Below are positions 57,730 to 64,000 of a DNA stretch of 64,000 bases, piece by piece; within the stretch, counting starts at the first letter, position 1; every line of letters begins with the position of its first letter. Made by a program: the position numbers and the translations under genes. Source of the DNA: a virus; the IMG/VR virus record IMGVR_UViG_3300046328_000321, positions 1 through 64,000 of that record. One strand, given 5' to 3'. The notes under the pieces were generated by a model, which saw nothing but the letters and a program-made list of their open reading frames with translations, had not been told where the DNA came from and did no database searches.

Positions 57730-57746
57730 AATAAATAAACATATTT

Positions 57747-57780
57747 TACAAGACTGAGCCACATTTGGCTCAGTCTTGTA
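57747..57780. terminator. Bidirectional terminator
   Basis: A 14-bp stem TACAAGACTGAGCC / GGCTCAGTCTTGTA between convergent genes. Confidence 0.8.
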
Positions 57781-57783
57781 TAT

Positions 57784-57999
57784 TTATTTTTTTACATTAT
57801 CATTCTGCTGCCATTTATCATCAATTGTGGCAAACCCTATATATGTTCCCACCACACCCATAACAAAAATATAAAAAGGACCAGCAACAGCACCTAATTG
57901 CGTATTGTTGCTATATAACAACAGCAATGGAAATCCTAAACCAGCGAGTAGTGATAACCAAGCCATTCGTCTTCTATTTCTCCATCTGTCTTGTTGCAT
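57784..57999 (-). CDS. Small membrane protein (71 aa)
   Basis: Start 57999 (MQQDRWRNRRRMAW), behind AAAGAGGTTAT on the minus strand; an upstream ATG at 58050 is less likely. A basic N-terminus is followed by two hydrophobic helices (about residues 13-30 and 35-57), so an inner-membrane hairpin with cytoplasmic ends. The only minus-strand gene in the 56.9-63.0 kb plus-strand region. Function unknown. Confidence 0.6.
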   Translation of the reverse strand: MQQDRWRNRRRMAWLSLLAGLGFPLLLLYSNNTQLGAVAGPFYIFVMGVVGTYIGFATIDDKWQQNDNVKK

Positions 58000-58018
58000 A
58001 TAACCTCTTTGAAAATAA

Positions 58019-58035
58019 TGAGTATACTTTATACT
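58019..58035. promoter_or_regulatory. Palindromic promoter-like element
   Basis: GAGTATACTTTATACTC carries the TATACTTTA core with inverted symmetry, upstream of the minus-strand gene at 57999. Confidence 0.35.
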
Positions 58036-58078
58036 CAAAAAATTTATCATAAATTAACTGTTTGTAAATTATTTTGAC

Positions 58079-58095
58079 CACATGTATTTTAATTG
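58079..58095 (+). promoter_or_regulatory. Phage promoter-like motif
   Basis: CACATGTATTTTAATTGA preceded by GTTTGTAAATTATTTTGAC, 62 bases before the start at 58157. Confidence 0.6.
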
Positions 58096-58156
58096 AAGTT
58101 TGGTATTTCACCAAGCATTATTAACACATAGGCTAATAACCAACTGTGTTTAAATC

Positions 58157-58528
58157 ATGGCAATTTTTTACAAGGGTGTTTTACGCTCATTGTTGAATGA
58201 TAACTTTCGTCCTGGCACTGTGACGAAAGACTTCAAAGAAGCGTTGCGGTGGGCAGAACGTATCAAAGGATCTGTTAAGAAGGGGCCTTCGCGACACATC
58301 AGTCATGGTAAGTCATGTGTCATCGAGATCATTTTTGATGAAAGAAAACTTCATCACCATGATGAGTTTCAAAAGTCAGGAGTGTCTGAACATGATCGAA
58401 AAAATTGTTGGACTTCAATAGCACATGTCAAAGCTCAGATCAACTCCAAAGTTGAATATCGAGTACTGACAGATGAAGAAGTCTGGGACATGTTTACTCT
58501 CAACACGAGTCAATCATGTTTATTTTGA
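58157..58528 (+). CDS. Unknown protein (123 aa), relative of the 57334 product
   Basis: See 57334 for the shared layout. Contains a His-rich stretch (ERKLHHHDEFQKSGVSEHDR) in the middle. First gene of a run to 62915 and overlaps 58516 by 13 bases. Function unknown. Confidence 0.6.
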   Translation: MAIFYKGVLRSLLNDNFRPGTVTKDFKEALRWAERIKGSVKKGPSRHISHGKSCVIEIIFDERKLHHHDEFQKSGVSEHDRKNCWTSIAHVKAQINSKVEYRVLTDEEVWDMFTLNTSQSCLF

Positions 58529-58761
58529 TTTTCACCCGTCACAAAGATCCTAAATGGATTAACAAAATTGTGGTCTGCGATATCAGAACCCTTTTCAATC
58601 TTGCAAAAAGTCTGGACAGTTCTTCTGAAATAAAATCTTGGAACATACCAGAAATTCAGCGAAAAGGTGGAGTTAAGAAAGTTTTTGGTTGGAACGATAG
58701 GTCGGATCATTGGAAAAAATTCGACCTTAGTCTCACAGATGATGTCAGCGTAGTCTCTTAA
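58516..58761 (+). CDS. Unknown protein (81 aa)
   Basis: Not recognised. Alpha/beta-looking with Trp-rich C-terminal half. Overlaps 58157 by 13 bases; the opposite-strand frame over the same bases is a shadow because the neighbours are all plus-strand. Confidence 0.5.
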   Translation: MFILIFTRHKDPKWINKIVVCDIRTLFNLAKSLDSSSEIKSWNIPEIQRKGGVKKVFGWNDRSDHWKKFDLSLTDDVSVVS

Positions 58762-58778
58762 AACAGAAAGGATCAATC

Positions 58779-59702
58779 ATGGAACGTTTCTATGGAAAGA
58801 AAGTGGAGATTCATTTCCACAAAAATTGTAAAGATGGTTTTACCTCAGCATATCTGTTCTACAGATATATGACAAATGTTTGCCGAGAAATCATCTTTAC
58901 ACCTGTTCAATATGACATGAGTCCTCCTATGTTGGCTGATGATGTTGATGCCTTGGTGATTGTCGATTTCAGTTATTCTGTTGAACAAACAGAAAAGTAC
59001 AGAACTGAAGTTAAGAACCTTGTCTTCATGGACCATCACCTCAAAGCAGCTAAAGACCATGGAGGTTATTGTTTTTGTGAAGTGAAGAGTGAATTTGGTC
59101 TATTCACAAAGATCATCAAAGAAGAGCGTTCAGGCGCTGGTCTCATGATGGATTTTTTGGAAGATATTGGGTTCGACATCATCGACATTCATAAAGAGGT
59201 AGCCCTCGCTGTGGAAGATCGGGATTTGTGGAATTTTAAACTTCCAAAAACAAAGTACTGGACACAAGTCTTGAACAACGTACATATGACGTTTGAGGCT
59301 TGGGATCAACTCTTAAATAACAAGGTTGCTTTGTCAGATGCATTTTCAAAGGCAGTTATTCAGGTAGAACAGTATGAGTTTATGGTGGCAGGTTATGTCA
59401 AACATTCTGTGACTGTTAATACATCTGAGGGACCTATGGCTTTGATCAATTGTGCTTCTAACTTTGCATCTTCTGTTGGTGAGACTTTGAGTAAAACCCA
59501 TGCATTTGCTTGCATGTTCATTGTTTCACCTAAGGACAAAATTGTAATTTGTTCTCTGAGAAGTGACAAAGAAACAGGTGTGGACGTGTGCGCAATCGCC
59601 GAAAAACATGGTGGTGGCGGACATCGCAATGCTGCTGGATTCTCATTCAGCTTATCTGACACCATGACTATGGCTAAGTTGATGGACGGATCTTTGTTTT
59701 AA
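58779..59702 (+). CDS. DHH/DHHA1 phosphoesterase (307 aa)
   Basis: Motif I is HFHKNCKDGFTSAYLFYR near residues 12-29, motif II VIVDFS near 67, motif III the MDHH signature near 91, motif IV AVEDRD near 145 and the DHHA1 block GGGGHRNAAGF near 279-289. All metal and substrate residues look present. Relatives include RecJ-like exonucleases, nanoRNases and cyclic-dinucleotide phosphodiesterases; length and the GGGH block fit the NrnA/GdpP type. It could degrade short RNAs or signalling dinucleotides in the cytoplasm. RBS GAAAGGATC. Confidence 0.8.
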   Translation: MERFYGKKVEIHFHKNCKDGFTSAYLFYRYMTNVCREIIFTPVQYDMSPPMLADDVDALVIVDFSYSVEQTEKYRTEVKNLVFMDHHLKAAKDHGGYCFCEVKSEFGLFTKIIKEERSGAGLMMDFLEDIGFDIIDIHKEVALAVEDRDLWNFKLPKTKYWTQVLNNVHMTFEAWDQLLNNKVALSDAFSKAVIQVEQYEFMVAGYVKHSVTVNTSEGPMALINCASNFASSVGETLSKTHAFACMFIVSPKDKIVICSLRSDKETGVDVCAIAEKHGGGGHRNAAGFSFSLSDTMTMAKLMDGSLF

Positions 59703-59710
59703 CAAACTGT

Positions 59711-59741
59711 AAAAAAGAAGAGGGTAAACCTCTTCTTTTTT
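59711..59741 (+). terminator. Terminator
   Basis: Stem AAAAAAGAAGAGG / CCTCTTCTTTTTT with a six-base loop. Confidence 0.8.
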
Positions 59742-59755
59742 ATTAAAGGATTAAA

Positions 59756-60142
59756 ATGAAACTATATTTTACCACAGATTTTCTTTGTGAGTTGATAGAC
59801 CGTACTACCAAGAAAGTATTTTTCTCAGAAATAATTAGAATTAAACACATAGGTTACATTCATGAAGGTCAAAACATTGATAATTTTGATTTCACAAAAA
59901 ACATAGGAGTAACTTTAGATTTTAAGAATGTGATATTATCAGCATTAGATGACCGTAGTAAATTTGTTCCGTCTTTGAAAAACACAGTAAAAACAAAAAA
60001 TTTTTATATTGACATTTGTCAGCTGTCAAATACCACGCATACTGTTGAGACAGATGTAAAAAACGACAACAATCCATATCTGATAAAAATTGTTGACAAT
60101 TATTGCATAGTAAACATGTCTGACCTTTTTTTATCAAAGTAA
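59756..60142 (+). CDS. Unknown protein (128 aa)
   Basis: Not recognised. Asn/Lys/Ile-rich, no motif; RBS AAAGGATTAAA. Single gene between two terminators. Confidence 0.55.
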   Translation: MKLYFTTDFLCELIDRTTKKVFFSEIIRIKHIGYIHEGQNIDNFDFTKNIGVTLDFKNVILSALDDRSKFVPSLKNTVKTKNFYIDICQLSNTTHTVETDVKNDNNPYLIKIVDNYCIVNMSDLFLSK

Positions 60143-60179
60143 CCTACATTGTGGAAATAAAAATTTCCACAATGTAGGT
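60142..60179 (+). terminator. Terminator
   Basis: A 17-bp stem ACCTACATTGTGGAAAT / ATTTCCACAATGTAGGT overlapping the stop codon, then TCAATCTTTT. Confidence 0.7.
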
Positions 60180-60209
60180 CAATCTTTTAGAAGGAAACAA
60201 AAGGACAAA

Positions 60210-60647
60210 ATGCATTCATTTATAATAGATAAGACATTACCAGACTTTAAAGACTGTACGTGTCTTACAACATTTTTCAATTTAATTGGTGAATATCTAT
60301 TTCTGTGTTTCAGCAATGATACAGATGATGTTTATTTGTTTGATGGAAATTTTAGAATTTTAATGGAGTTTTCATCGGGCGGTGAGGTGTACTCTATAGC
60401 TACTGACTGTAAAACAAAAATAAAACTTGGATCATTTACAGCTCCACACAGCAATAAATGGGACAGTCAGTTAGAATTCACACCAAATTCTTCATTCAGT
60501 TTAATATTAAATGTTTTTCAACAACATGCTGAAGCCTACATAGAAAGAGAAAAGAAACTTTGTAAGTTTCTAATAAATGGTAAAGATCCACAGATCTTAA
60601 AAGATTTTATAGCTGGACATTGGGATAAATTCCCTAAGAAAGGTTAG
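60210..60647 (+). CDS. Unknown protein (145 aa)
   Basis: Not recognised. Beta-rich N-terminal two thirds (TTFFNLIGEYLFLCFSNDTD), helical end. RBS AAAAGGAC. Followed after 1 base by 60649. Confidence 0.55.
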   Translation: MHSFIIDKTLPDFKDCTCLTTFFNLIGEYLFLCFSNDTDDVYLFDGNFRILMEFSSGGEVYSIATDCKTKIKLGSFTAPHSNKWDSQLEFTPNSSFSLILNVFQQHAEAYIEREKKLCKFLINGKDPQILKDFIAGHWDKFPKKG

Positions 60648-60648
60648 T

Positions 60649-60879
60649 ATGTTCATCGTTTTCGATATTCTTTATAAAAGTAATGGTGTTGAACGAATCG
60701 AAATGGCTGTATCTTCAGCTAAAGAAGCTGTGACAACTATCTGCTTACTATATGATCATCCCAGGGTCAAGGCTTTCAAAATGAGTCAATTTAGCCCTTC
60801 TGATTTGGGTATGGGTCCGAACGAAAATTATGAAAAATATCGTAAAGATAGTTTCACACAGCAAGACTATCGAGATTAA
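60649..60879 (+). CDS. Unknown protein (76 aa)
   Basis: Not recognised. First 50 residues look like a beta-alpha-beta domain (FIVFDILYKSNGVERIEMAV), the tail is polar. Start directly after the previous stop. Confidence 0.55.
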   Translation: MFIVFDILYKSNGVERIEMAVSSAKEAVTTICLLYDHPRVKAFKMSQFSPSDLGMGPNENYEKYRKDSFTQQDYRD

Positions 60880-60891
60880 AAGAAAAATAAC

Positions 60892-61350
60892 ATGGAAAAC
60901 GTTTTGAGAATGTACAAACAGCAACTTGATGAAATCATCCGGGAAGCTGAAAGCGACGGTGTGGTTCTGACCATTGAGTTGGTCAGCAAAAAGCCATTAG
61001 CTATGGGTAATCACCGTATGGTTTCGTTTGTTCGTGAAAAACGAAAATTAGCCACAGCGAATTCTGAGATGCATAAAGCATTAGATGAATCTGTTAAACA
61101 GGCTGGTAGTGTTTTAGCCGGTGATTCTGTTAAAGAACCCCCGTTTAAAATTTCCAAGTCCTCTATCGATCTGTATAGATGTGTATATCCCAGCAACCCC
61201 GCACTTCGTTTGGGTCAAACTTTTCACCAGTATTTCAAACTGGAAAAAATCACCAATCCCGAAGCTAAGGTACTTGCCGATCGTATTTACAACGCTGACG
61301 AGGTTGAGATCAAAGATTTGATTGACTACATCACAGATTGGAGCAATTGA
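60892..61350 (+). CDS. Unknown protein (152 aa)
   Basis: Not recognised. Helical N-terminus, then VVLTIELVSKKPLAMGNHRMVSFVREKR and a C-terminal LGQTFHQYFKLEKI helix; both segments look like a conserved phage early protein, but I cannot name a function. Its TGA overlaps the next ATG. Confidence 0.6.
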   Translation: MENVLRMYKQQLDEIIREAESDGVVLTIELVSKKPLAMGNHRMVSFVREKRKLATANSEMHKALDESVKQAGSVLAGDSVKEPPFKISKSSIDLYRCVYPSNPALRLGQTFHQYFKLEKITNPEAKVLADRIYNADEVEIKDLIDYITDWSN

Positions 61351-61586
61351 TGATTCCGAAAAGCAGGATCGCTGATGCGTGGAACAGATTCTTCAACATT
61401 CCACCCTTTAAAGACTATAAAGTCAAAGCCAGCAGTGAAGAAGAGCGTACGGCCATTTCACAAACTGTGGATCAAAAGAAACTTGCTTGCGACTACGACA
61501 AAATAGCCATGTCAGACAAGTGTACTTTCTATCTCACAGATGGTGAAGTGGTTTGCGCTACATGTGGCAAGACTATCAGAGTCTAA
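61350..61586 (+). CDS. Small protein with a Cys pair (78 aa)
   Basis: Start at 61350 overlaps the previous stop (TGATG). The C-terminus ends CATCGKTIRV, a single C-x-x-C knuckle; two further Cys (near 45 and 57) could complete a zinc site. Function unknown. Followed by a terminator. Confidence 0.55.
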   Translation: MIPKSRIADAWNRFFNIPPFKDYKVKASSEEERTAISQTVDQKKLACDYDKIAMSDKCTFYLTDGEVVCATCGKTIRV

Positions 61587-61618
61587 AGAAGAACAGGCCG
61601 AAGCCTGTTCTTCTTTTT
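61587..61618 (+). terminator. Terminator
   Basis: A 12-bp stem AGAAGAACAGGC / GCCTGTTCTTCT, then TTTTC. Confidence 0.8.
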
Positions 61619-61637
61619 CATTTAAATAAGGTAACAC

Positions 61638-61964
61638 ATGCATACGTATGAAGAATTGATGGCCTGTGACAAGTTCACTTTGGTTGAATACATCAAAGAT
61701 CTGGAAACAGAACTTGAAGGATTAAGCACCAGAATAGGTCCTCTTATCATGTCAAAAGAATCTTACGATAGAGTAGAGGTGGTGTTCCCTGACAATGTTT
61801 ACAAACCTTTTGAAGAAATCATAGGTAAAGCTGTTTGGGAAATGCAAAATTTGTTACAACTGCGTGAAGCAGCAGCTGTGTCAGGAGCCATGCGTTGGTC
61901 TTGGTCCCAAGAAGCTGGTATTGTTTCCGATAATCCATCAGTTAAAAAGTTTCGTTATGTCTAA
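61638..61964 (+). CDS. Unknown protein (108 aa)
   Basis: Not recognised. Helical, acidic N-terminal half (LVEYIKDLETELEGL may be a short coiled coil). RBS AATAAGGTAAC. Confidence 0.55.
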   Translation: MHTYEELMACDKFTLVEYIKDLETELEGLSTRIGPLIMSKESYDRVEVVFPDNVYKPFEEIIGKAVWEMQNLLQLREAAAVSGAMRWSWSQEAGIVSDNPSVKKFRYV

Positions 61965-62087
61965 ATGAGAGAGATCTATTTTACTTATTCAGAAGTTCAA
62001 CATGGAATTTCATAAGGTCCGTGAAGTCAAATAAGGTAAATTTTATATATCTGAACAAGAATCCAGACTGACATCTTTAAGAAGAAG

Positions 62088-62915
62088 GTGTCAAATACTG
62101 ACTTACTATCGTTACCACCTCATCGAGAAAAGCAAATCGTGAAAATTCAATTTGACAACGAACAAACCTCAGTACGCCCACCTATGGATATCGATCTGTA
62201 TAACAGGTGTGTTGATAAAACAATGGAATTTCTGAACTTCAAAGAAGATCCTAAAGATAAACGCAAACTCGACAGGTACATCAAAACCAAGTTACCTAAT
62301 CTGATTAAACTTCTCACCTATCCTGAACCAGGTGCCTTTACAGCCGTCAAACTGACGATCTCAGACATGATGCATCTTAATGACGCAGGTGTCTTGAAAC
62401 ATCTGACAGAAGGATCAGCTATCGATAAAGCCAAGACTTATGTGTCTGAGTTGAAAATTATCGGAGAAGAGACTCTTGCTACAGGTAAAGTTCTACCTGT
62501 TTACTGTTATCACCCTACAGTGGAACATATGGTGAATTATTTTACCCATTGTTTCAACAACCATAAAGGTGACTTGATGGCCAGAGACCTTTTGTTCTTT
62601 AGCCCCATGGGGTTGATTAACAAAGAAGGTAATGTGTTGTCTGAACTTGAAGTAGCAGATACTATGATCTCAGGTACTTATAAACTTAACGGTAAGTGGA
62701 GAGAATTCTCATCATGGATGGTTGCTCATAATAAAACTGTTAATAATACATTCAGCAGGGTTAAATATATAAAATTGTTAAAAATGATGCTGGCCATGTT
62801 GACTATAAAGGTTATATGGGATACCAAACAAAATGATAAAATGACTGATATAAGTATTATGAACCATGTTGAGTTTATTTTATCAAGTGTAACTAAAGAC
62901 TGGTTATATGCATAA
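62088..62915 (+). CDS. Unknown protein (275 aa), GTG start
   Basis: Not recognised. The GTG at 62088 behind AAGAAGAAG is the best start; the first in-frame ATG would cut 32 residues. Mostly helical with a basic segment (KDKRKLDRYIKTKLPNLIKL) near 58-77. Last gene before the tRNA region. Confidence 0.55.
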   Translation: MSNTDLLSLPPHREKQIVKIQFDNEQTSVRPPMDIDLYNRCVDKTMEFLNFKEDPKDKRKLDRYIKTKLPNLIKLLTYPEPGAFTAVKLTISDMMHLNDAGVLKHLTEGSAIDKAKTYVSELKIIGEETLATGKVLPVYCYHPTVEHMVNYFTHCFNNHKGDLMARDLLFFSPMGLINKEGNVLSELEVADTMISGTYKLNGKWREFSSWMVAHNKTVNNTFSRVKYIKLLKMMLAMLTIKVIWDTKQNDKMTDISIMNHVEFILSSVTKDWLYA

Positions 62916-62930
62916 CCCTTTCTAAAAAGA

Positions 62931-62954
62931 CACAATCATATAAACTATAATTGG
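62931..62954 (+). promoter_or_regulatory. Phage promoter-like motif before tRNA region
   Basis: CATATAAACTATAATTGG, 55 bases before the first tRNA-like sequence. The following ATCTCGGATA / TATCCGAGAT-like bases can fold. Confidence 0.5.
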
Positions 62955-63008
62955 TAATCTATCTCGGATAATTTTTATTCCGAGATATTATCTAATGAAG
63001 AACAGATT

Positions 63009-63036
63009 GGGCGGATGGCGAAATAGGTAGACGCAA
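63009..63036 (+). pseudogene. 5' half of a tRNA-Leu gene, interrupted by an HNH gene
   Basis: Acceptor 5' strand GGGCGGA, then TG and a leucine-type D arm (GCGAAATAGGTAGACGC). No anticodon arm follows; instead an HNH gene begins three bases later. The matching 3' acceptor TCTGCCC-ACCA exists only at 63971-63981, beyond another tRNA. Confidence 0.6.
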
Positions 63037-63038
63037 AA

Positions 63039-63536
63039 ATGGATAAAGAAAAACTTCTTGGATTATATCCAGGTTACACTTCTGTTTTGGGACCTTACAC
63101 AAGGCCGGACGGTAGAAAACACGTTATACTTAATAATTCTAACGCTTCTAACGGAACTAAGGGTAAGACTAAAACTATCTCTTACCCCAAAGCCTTAATG
63201 GAAGTTGAATTAAATAAGAAACTCAATCCAGATGAAACTGTCGATCACCATGACAGAGATTTCACTAACGATAACAGTATTAATTTAAAAGTGAAGACGC
63301 GCTCTTTACACGCGTCTGAAGATGCTTTACGAATTAAGGTAGAAGATATTAGATGTCCACAATGTGGAAAATATTTTACACCTAGTGTAAGTCAAAGAAA
63401 TAAAGTAAACAGTATAATTGCTGGTCCATTTTGTAGTAAACAGTGTTCCGGGTTATATGGAACAAATATTCAAAAAGGTATGCAGCCTTTTAAGAGAACA
63501 GAAATTAGAAAATATTACTATCGTAAAGATAAATAA
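63039..63536 (+). CDS. HNH homing-type endonuclease (165 aa)
   Basis: Residues about 67-85 (ETVDHHDRDFTNDNSINL) are the HNH core (HH, N, N). A C-terminal zinc-finger-like region has CPQCGKYF near 107 and CSKQCSGLYG near 131. Typical of free-standing or intron-encoded nucleases that nick DNA to spread themselves. It sits inside a tRNA gene, a common target. No ribosome binding site is clear. Confidence 0.8.
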   Translation: MDKEKLLGLYPGYTSVLGPYTRPDGRKHVILNNSNASNGTKGKTKTISYPKALMEVELNKKLNPDETVDHHDRDFTNDNSINLKVKTRSLHASEDALRIKVEDIRCPQCGKYFTPSVSQRNKVNSIIAGPFCSKQCSGLYGTNIQKGMQPFKRTEIRKYYYRKDK

Positions 63537-63559
63537 ATATTTTATTAGAGAACATTGGT

Positions 63560-63889
63560 GGCCCGCTGATGAAATTGGTAGACATAACGGAAAACCAGAA
63601 AGTTAGTCCGCCTTTACTAGTAATAGTAAAGTAAACTGTGGGTGAACTCAGGAGAATCTAAAGCGCAAGCCATGATAATCGTGAGCCAAGCTAGAAGTAC
63701 ACTTCTAGAAGGTGCAGAGACTACTGGAAAGGTAAAGTCCTTTTAATAACCAGCTAGAGCGCCCACTACCGTAATAGAATTTCTATCGGTAAAGAGATAG
63801 TCCATGTCCATTGGAAACTTTGGAACACATGCTTAAAATCCGTCGCTTCCGAAAGGAGCATTCCGGTTCGATTCCGGAGCGGGCCACCA
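63560..63889 (+). tRNA. tRNA-Leu(UAA), split by an intron
   Basis: Exons 63560-63591 and 63832-63889. Spliced: acceptor GGCCCGC/GCGGGCC, D arm ATGAAATTGGTAGACAT, anticodon stem ACGGA/TCCGT around loop CTTAAAA (anticodon TAA), long variable arm CGCTTCCGAAAGGAGCA, T arm TCCGG-TTCGATT-CCGGA, then ACCA encoded. The long variable arm and UAA anticodon fix the identity as leucine. The intron is at the start of the anticodon loop. Confidence 0.85.
63592..63831 (+). ncRNA. Group I intron in tRNA-Leu
   Basis: 240 nt with R (GTGCAGAGACTA near 63712) and S (AAAGAGATAGTCC, 63791) elements, and CGGA/TCCG pairing of the exon end with 63606-63611, a plausible P1. It ends in G. It has no ORF. The elements differ from the polymerase introns (GTTCAACGACTA / GATATAGTCTG), so it is a separate lineage, resembling the IC-type introns of bacterial tRNA genes. 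Precise 5' border uncertain by a base or two. Confidence 0.75.
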
Positions 63890-63911
63890 ATGTTCTCTTC
63901 AATCTTTAATA

Positions 63912-63981
63912 CTGCTCGTAGTTAAATGGATATAAAGCTTCTAAGTTTTAGTTCCAAGTTCGATTCCCGTTCTGCCCACCA
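63912..63981 (+). pseudogene. Chimeric or degenerate tRNA-like sequence
   Basis: The D region (GTAGTTAAATGGATA) and a possible CTTCTAA anticodon loop suggest an Arg(UCU)-type tRNA. The acceptor CTGCTCG cannot pair with the 3' strand TCTGCCC, and T-stem CCAAG cannot pair with CCCGT. The 3' end from TTCGATT onward instead fits the 5' half at 63009. Looks like a recombination at the T loop; probably not functional as read. Confidence 0.5.
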
Positions 63982-64000
63982 TGTATTATTGTTTATTAAT

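Noticed and set aside
58510-58776. Minus-strand gene over 58510-58776
   Set aside because: Opposite to a plus-strand operon with better spacing and overlaps; no minus-strand ribosome binding site seen.

Overview
The window looks like a piece of a giant (jumbo) tailed phage of the phiKZ-like group infecting a Gram-negative bacterium. Evidence: a multisubunit phage RNA polymerase next to a 2336-residue tail protein with two murein-hydrolase domains, a phiKZ-type order of maturation protease, sheath, tube and large terminase genes, and a tubulin/FtsZ-like gene. Numbers such as gp25, gp29, gp175 or gp181 are recalled phiKZ counterparts judged from sequence style and gene order; no search was run.

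Layout. 1-0.7 kb: end of a 23-residue-repeat (MORN-like) gene and a small orphan. 0.7-9.9 kb (minus): structural protein and giant tail lysin. 9.9-21.3 kb (plus): RNA polymerase beta' N-terminal subunit and beta subunit, two putative virion proteins, prohead protease and a small protein. 21.4-22.6 kb: repeat gene. 22.7-31.0 kb: tail tube and sheath (minus), then three large tail/neck-type genes (plus). 31.1-35.0 kb: accessory island with three repeat genes and a degenerate DHH-like protein. 35.0-39.4 kb (minus): terminase and three unknowns. 39.4-40.0 kb: AT-rich non-coding gap. 40.0-46.1 kb (plus): secreted transglycosylase, tubulin-like protein, a tightly packed run of unknowns, dCTP deaminase. 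46.1-51.5 kb: repeat gene, an 18-codon gene, fibre-like proteins, thymidylate kinase, SLOG protein and a candidate ~430-nt structured RNA. 51.5-56.5 kb (minus): fibre/spike module. 56.7-62.9 kb (plus): small early-type genes with a DHH phosphoesterase. 63.0-64.0 kb: tRNA region with an HNH endonuclease.

The most striking signal is in the RNA polymerase genes. The beta' reading frame stops just before the catalytic DFDGD motif. Two tandem group I introns with a six-base exon (Phe-Asp) between them restore Ala-Asp | Phe-Asp | Gly-Asp exactly. A third, closely related intron interrupts the beta gene at its conserved Asp-Asp motif; splicing restores Asn-Asp-Asp-Gly-Lys-Arg. All three lack endonuclease genes and share nearly the same 3' end. 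A fourth, different group I intron sits in a tRNA-Leu(UAA) gene.

Many accessory genes are single-gene units: an AT-rich promoter-like motif (consensus near CATATACTTTATTTGA), a leader of 40-100 bases with a small hairpin, a strong ribosome binding site, one short gene and a terminator. The repeat-protein genes share such leaders and terminators almost base for base, so they look like a duplicating cassette family.
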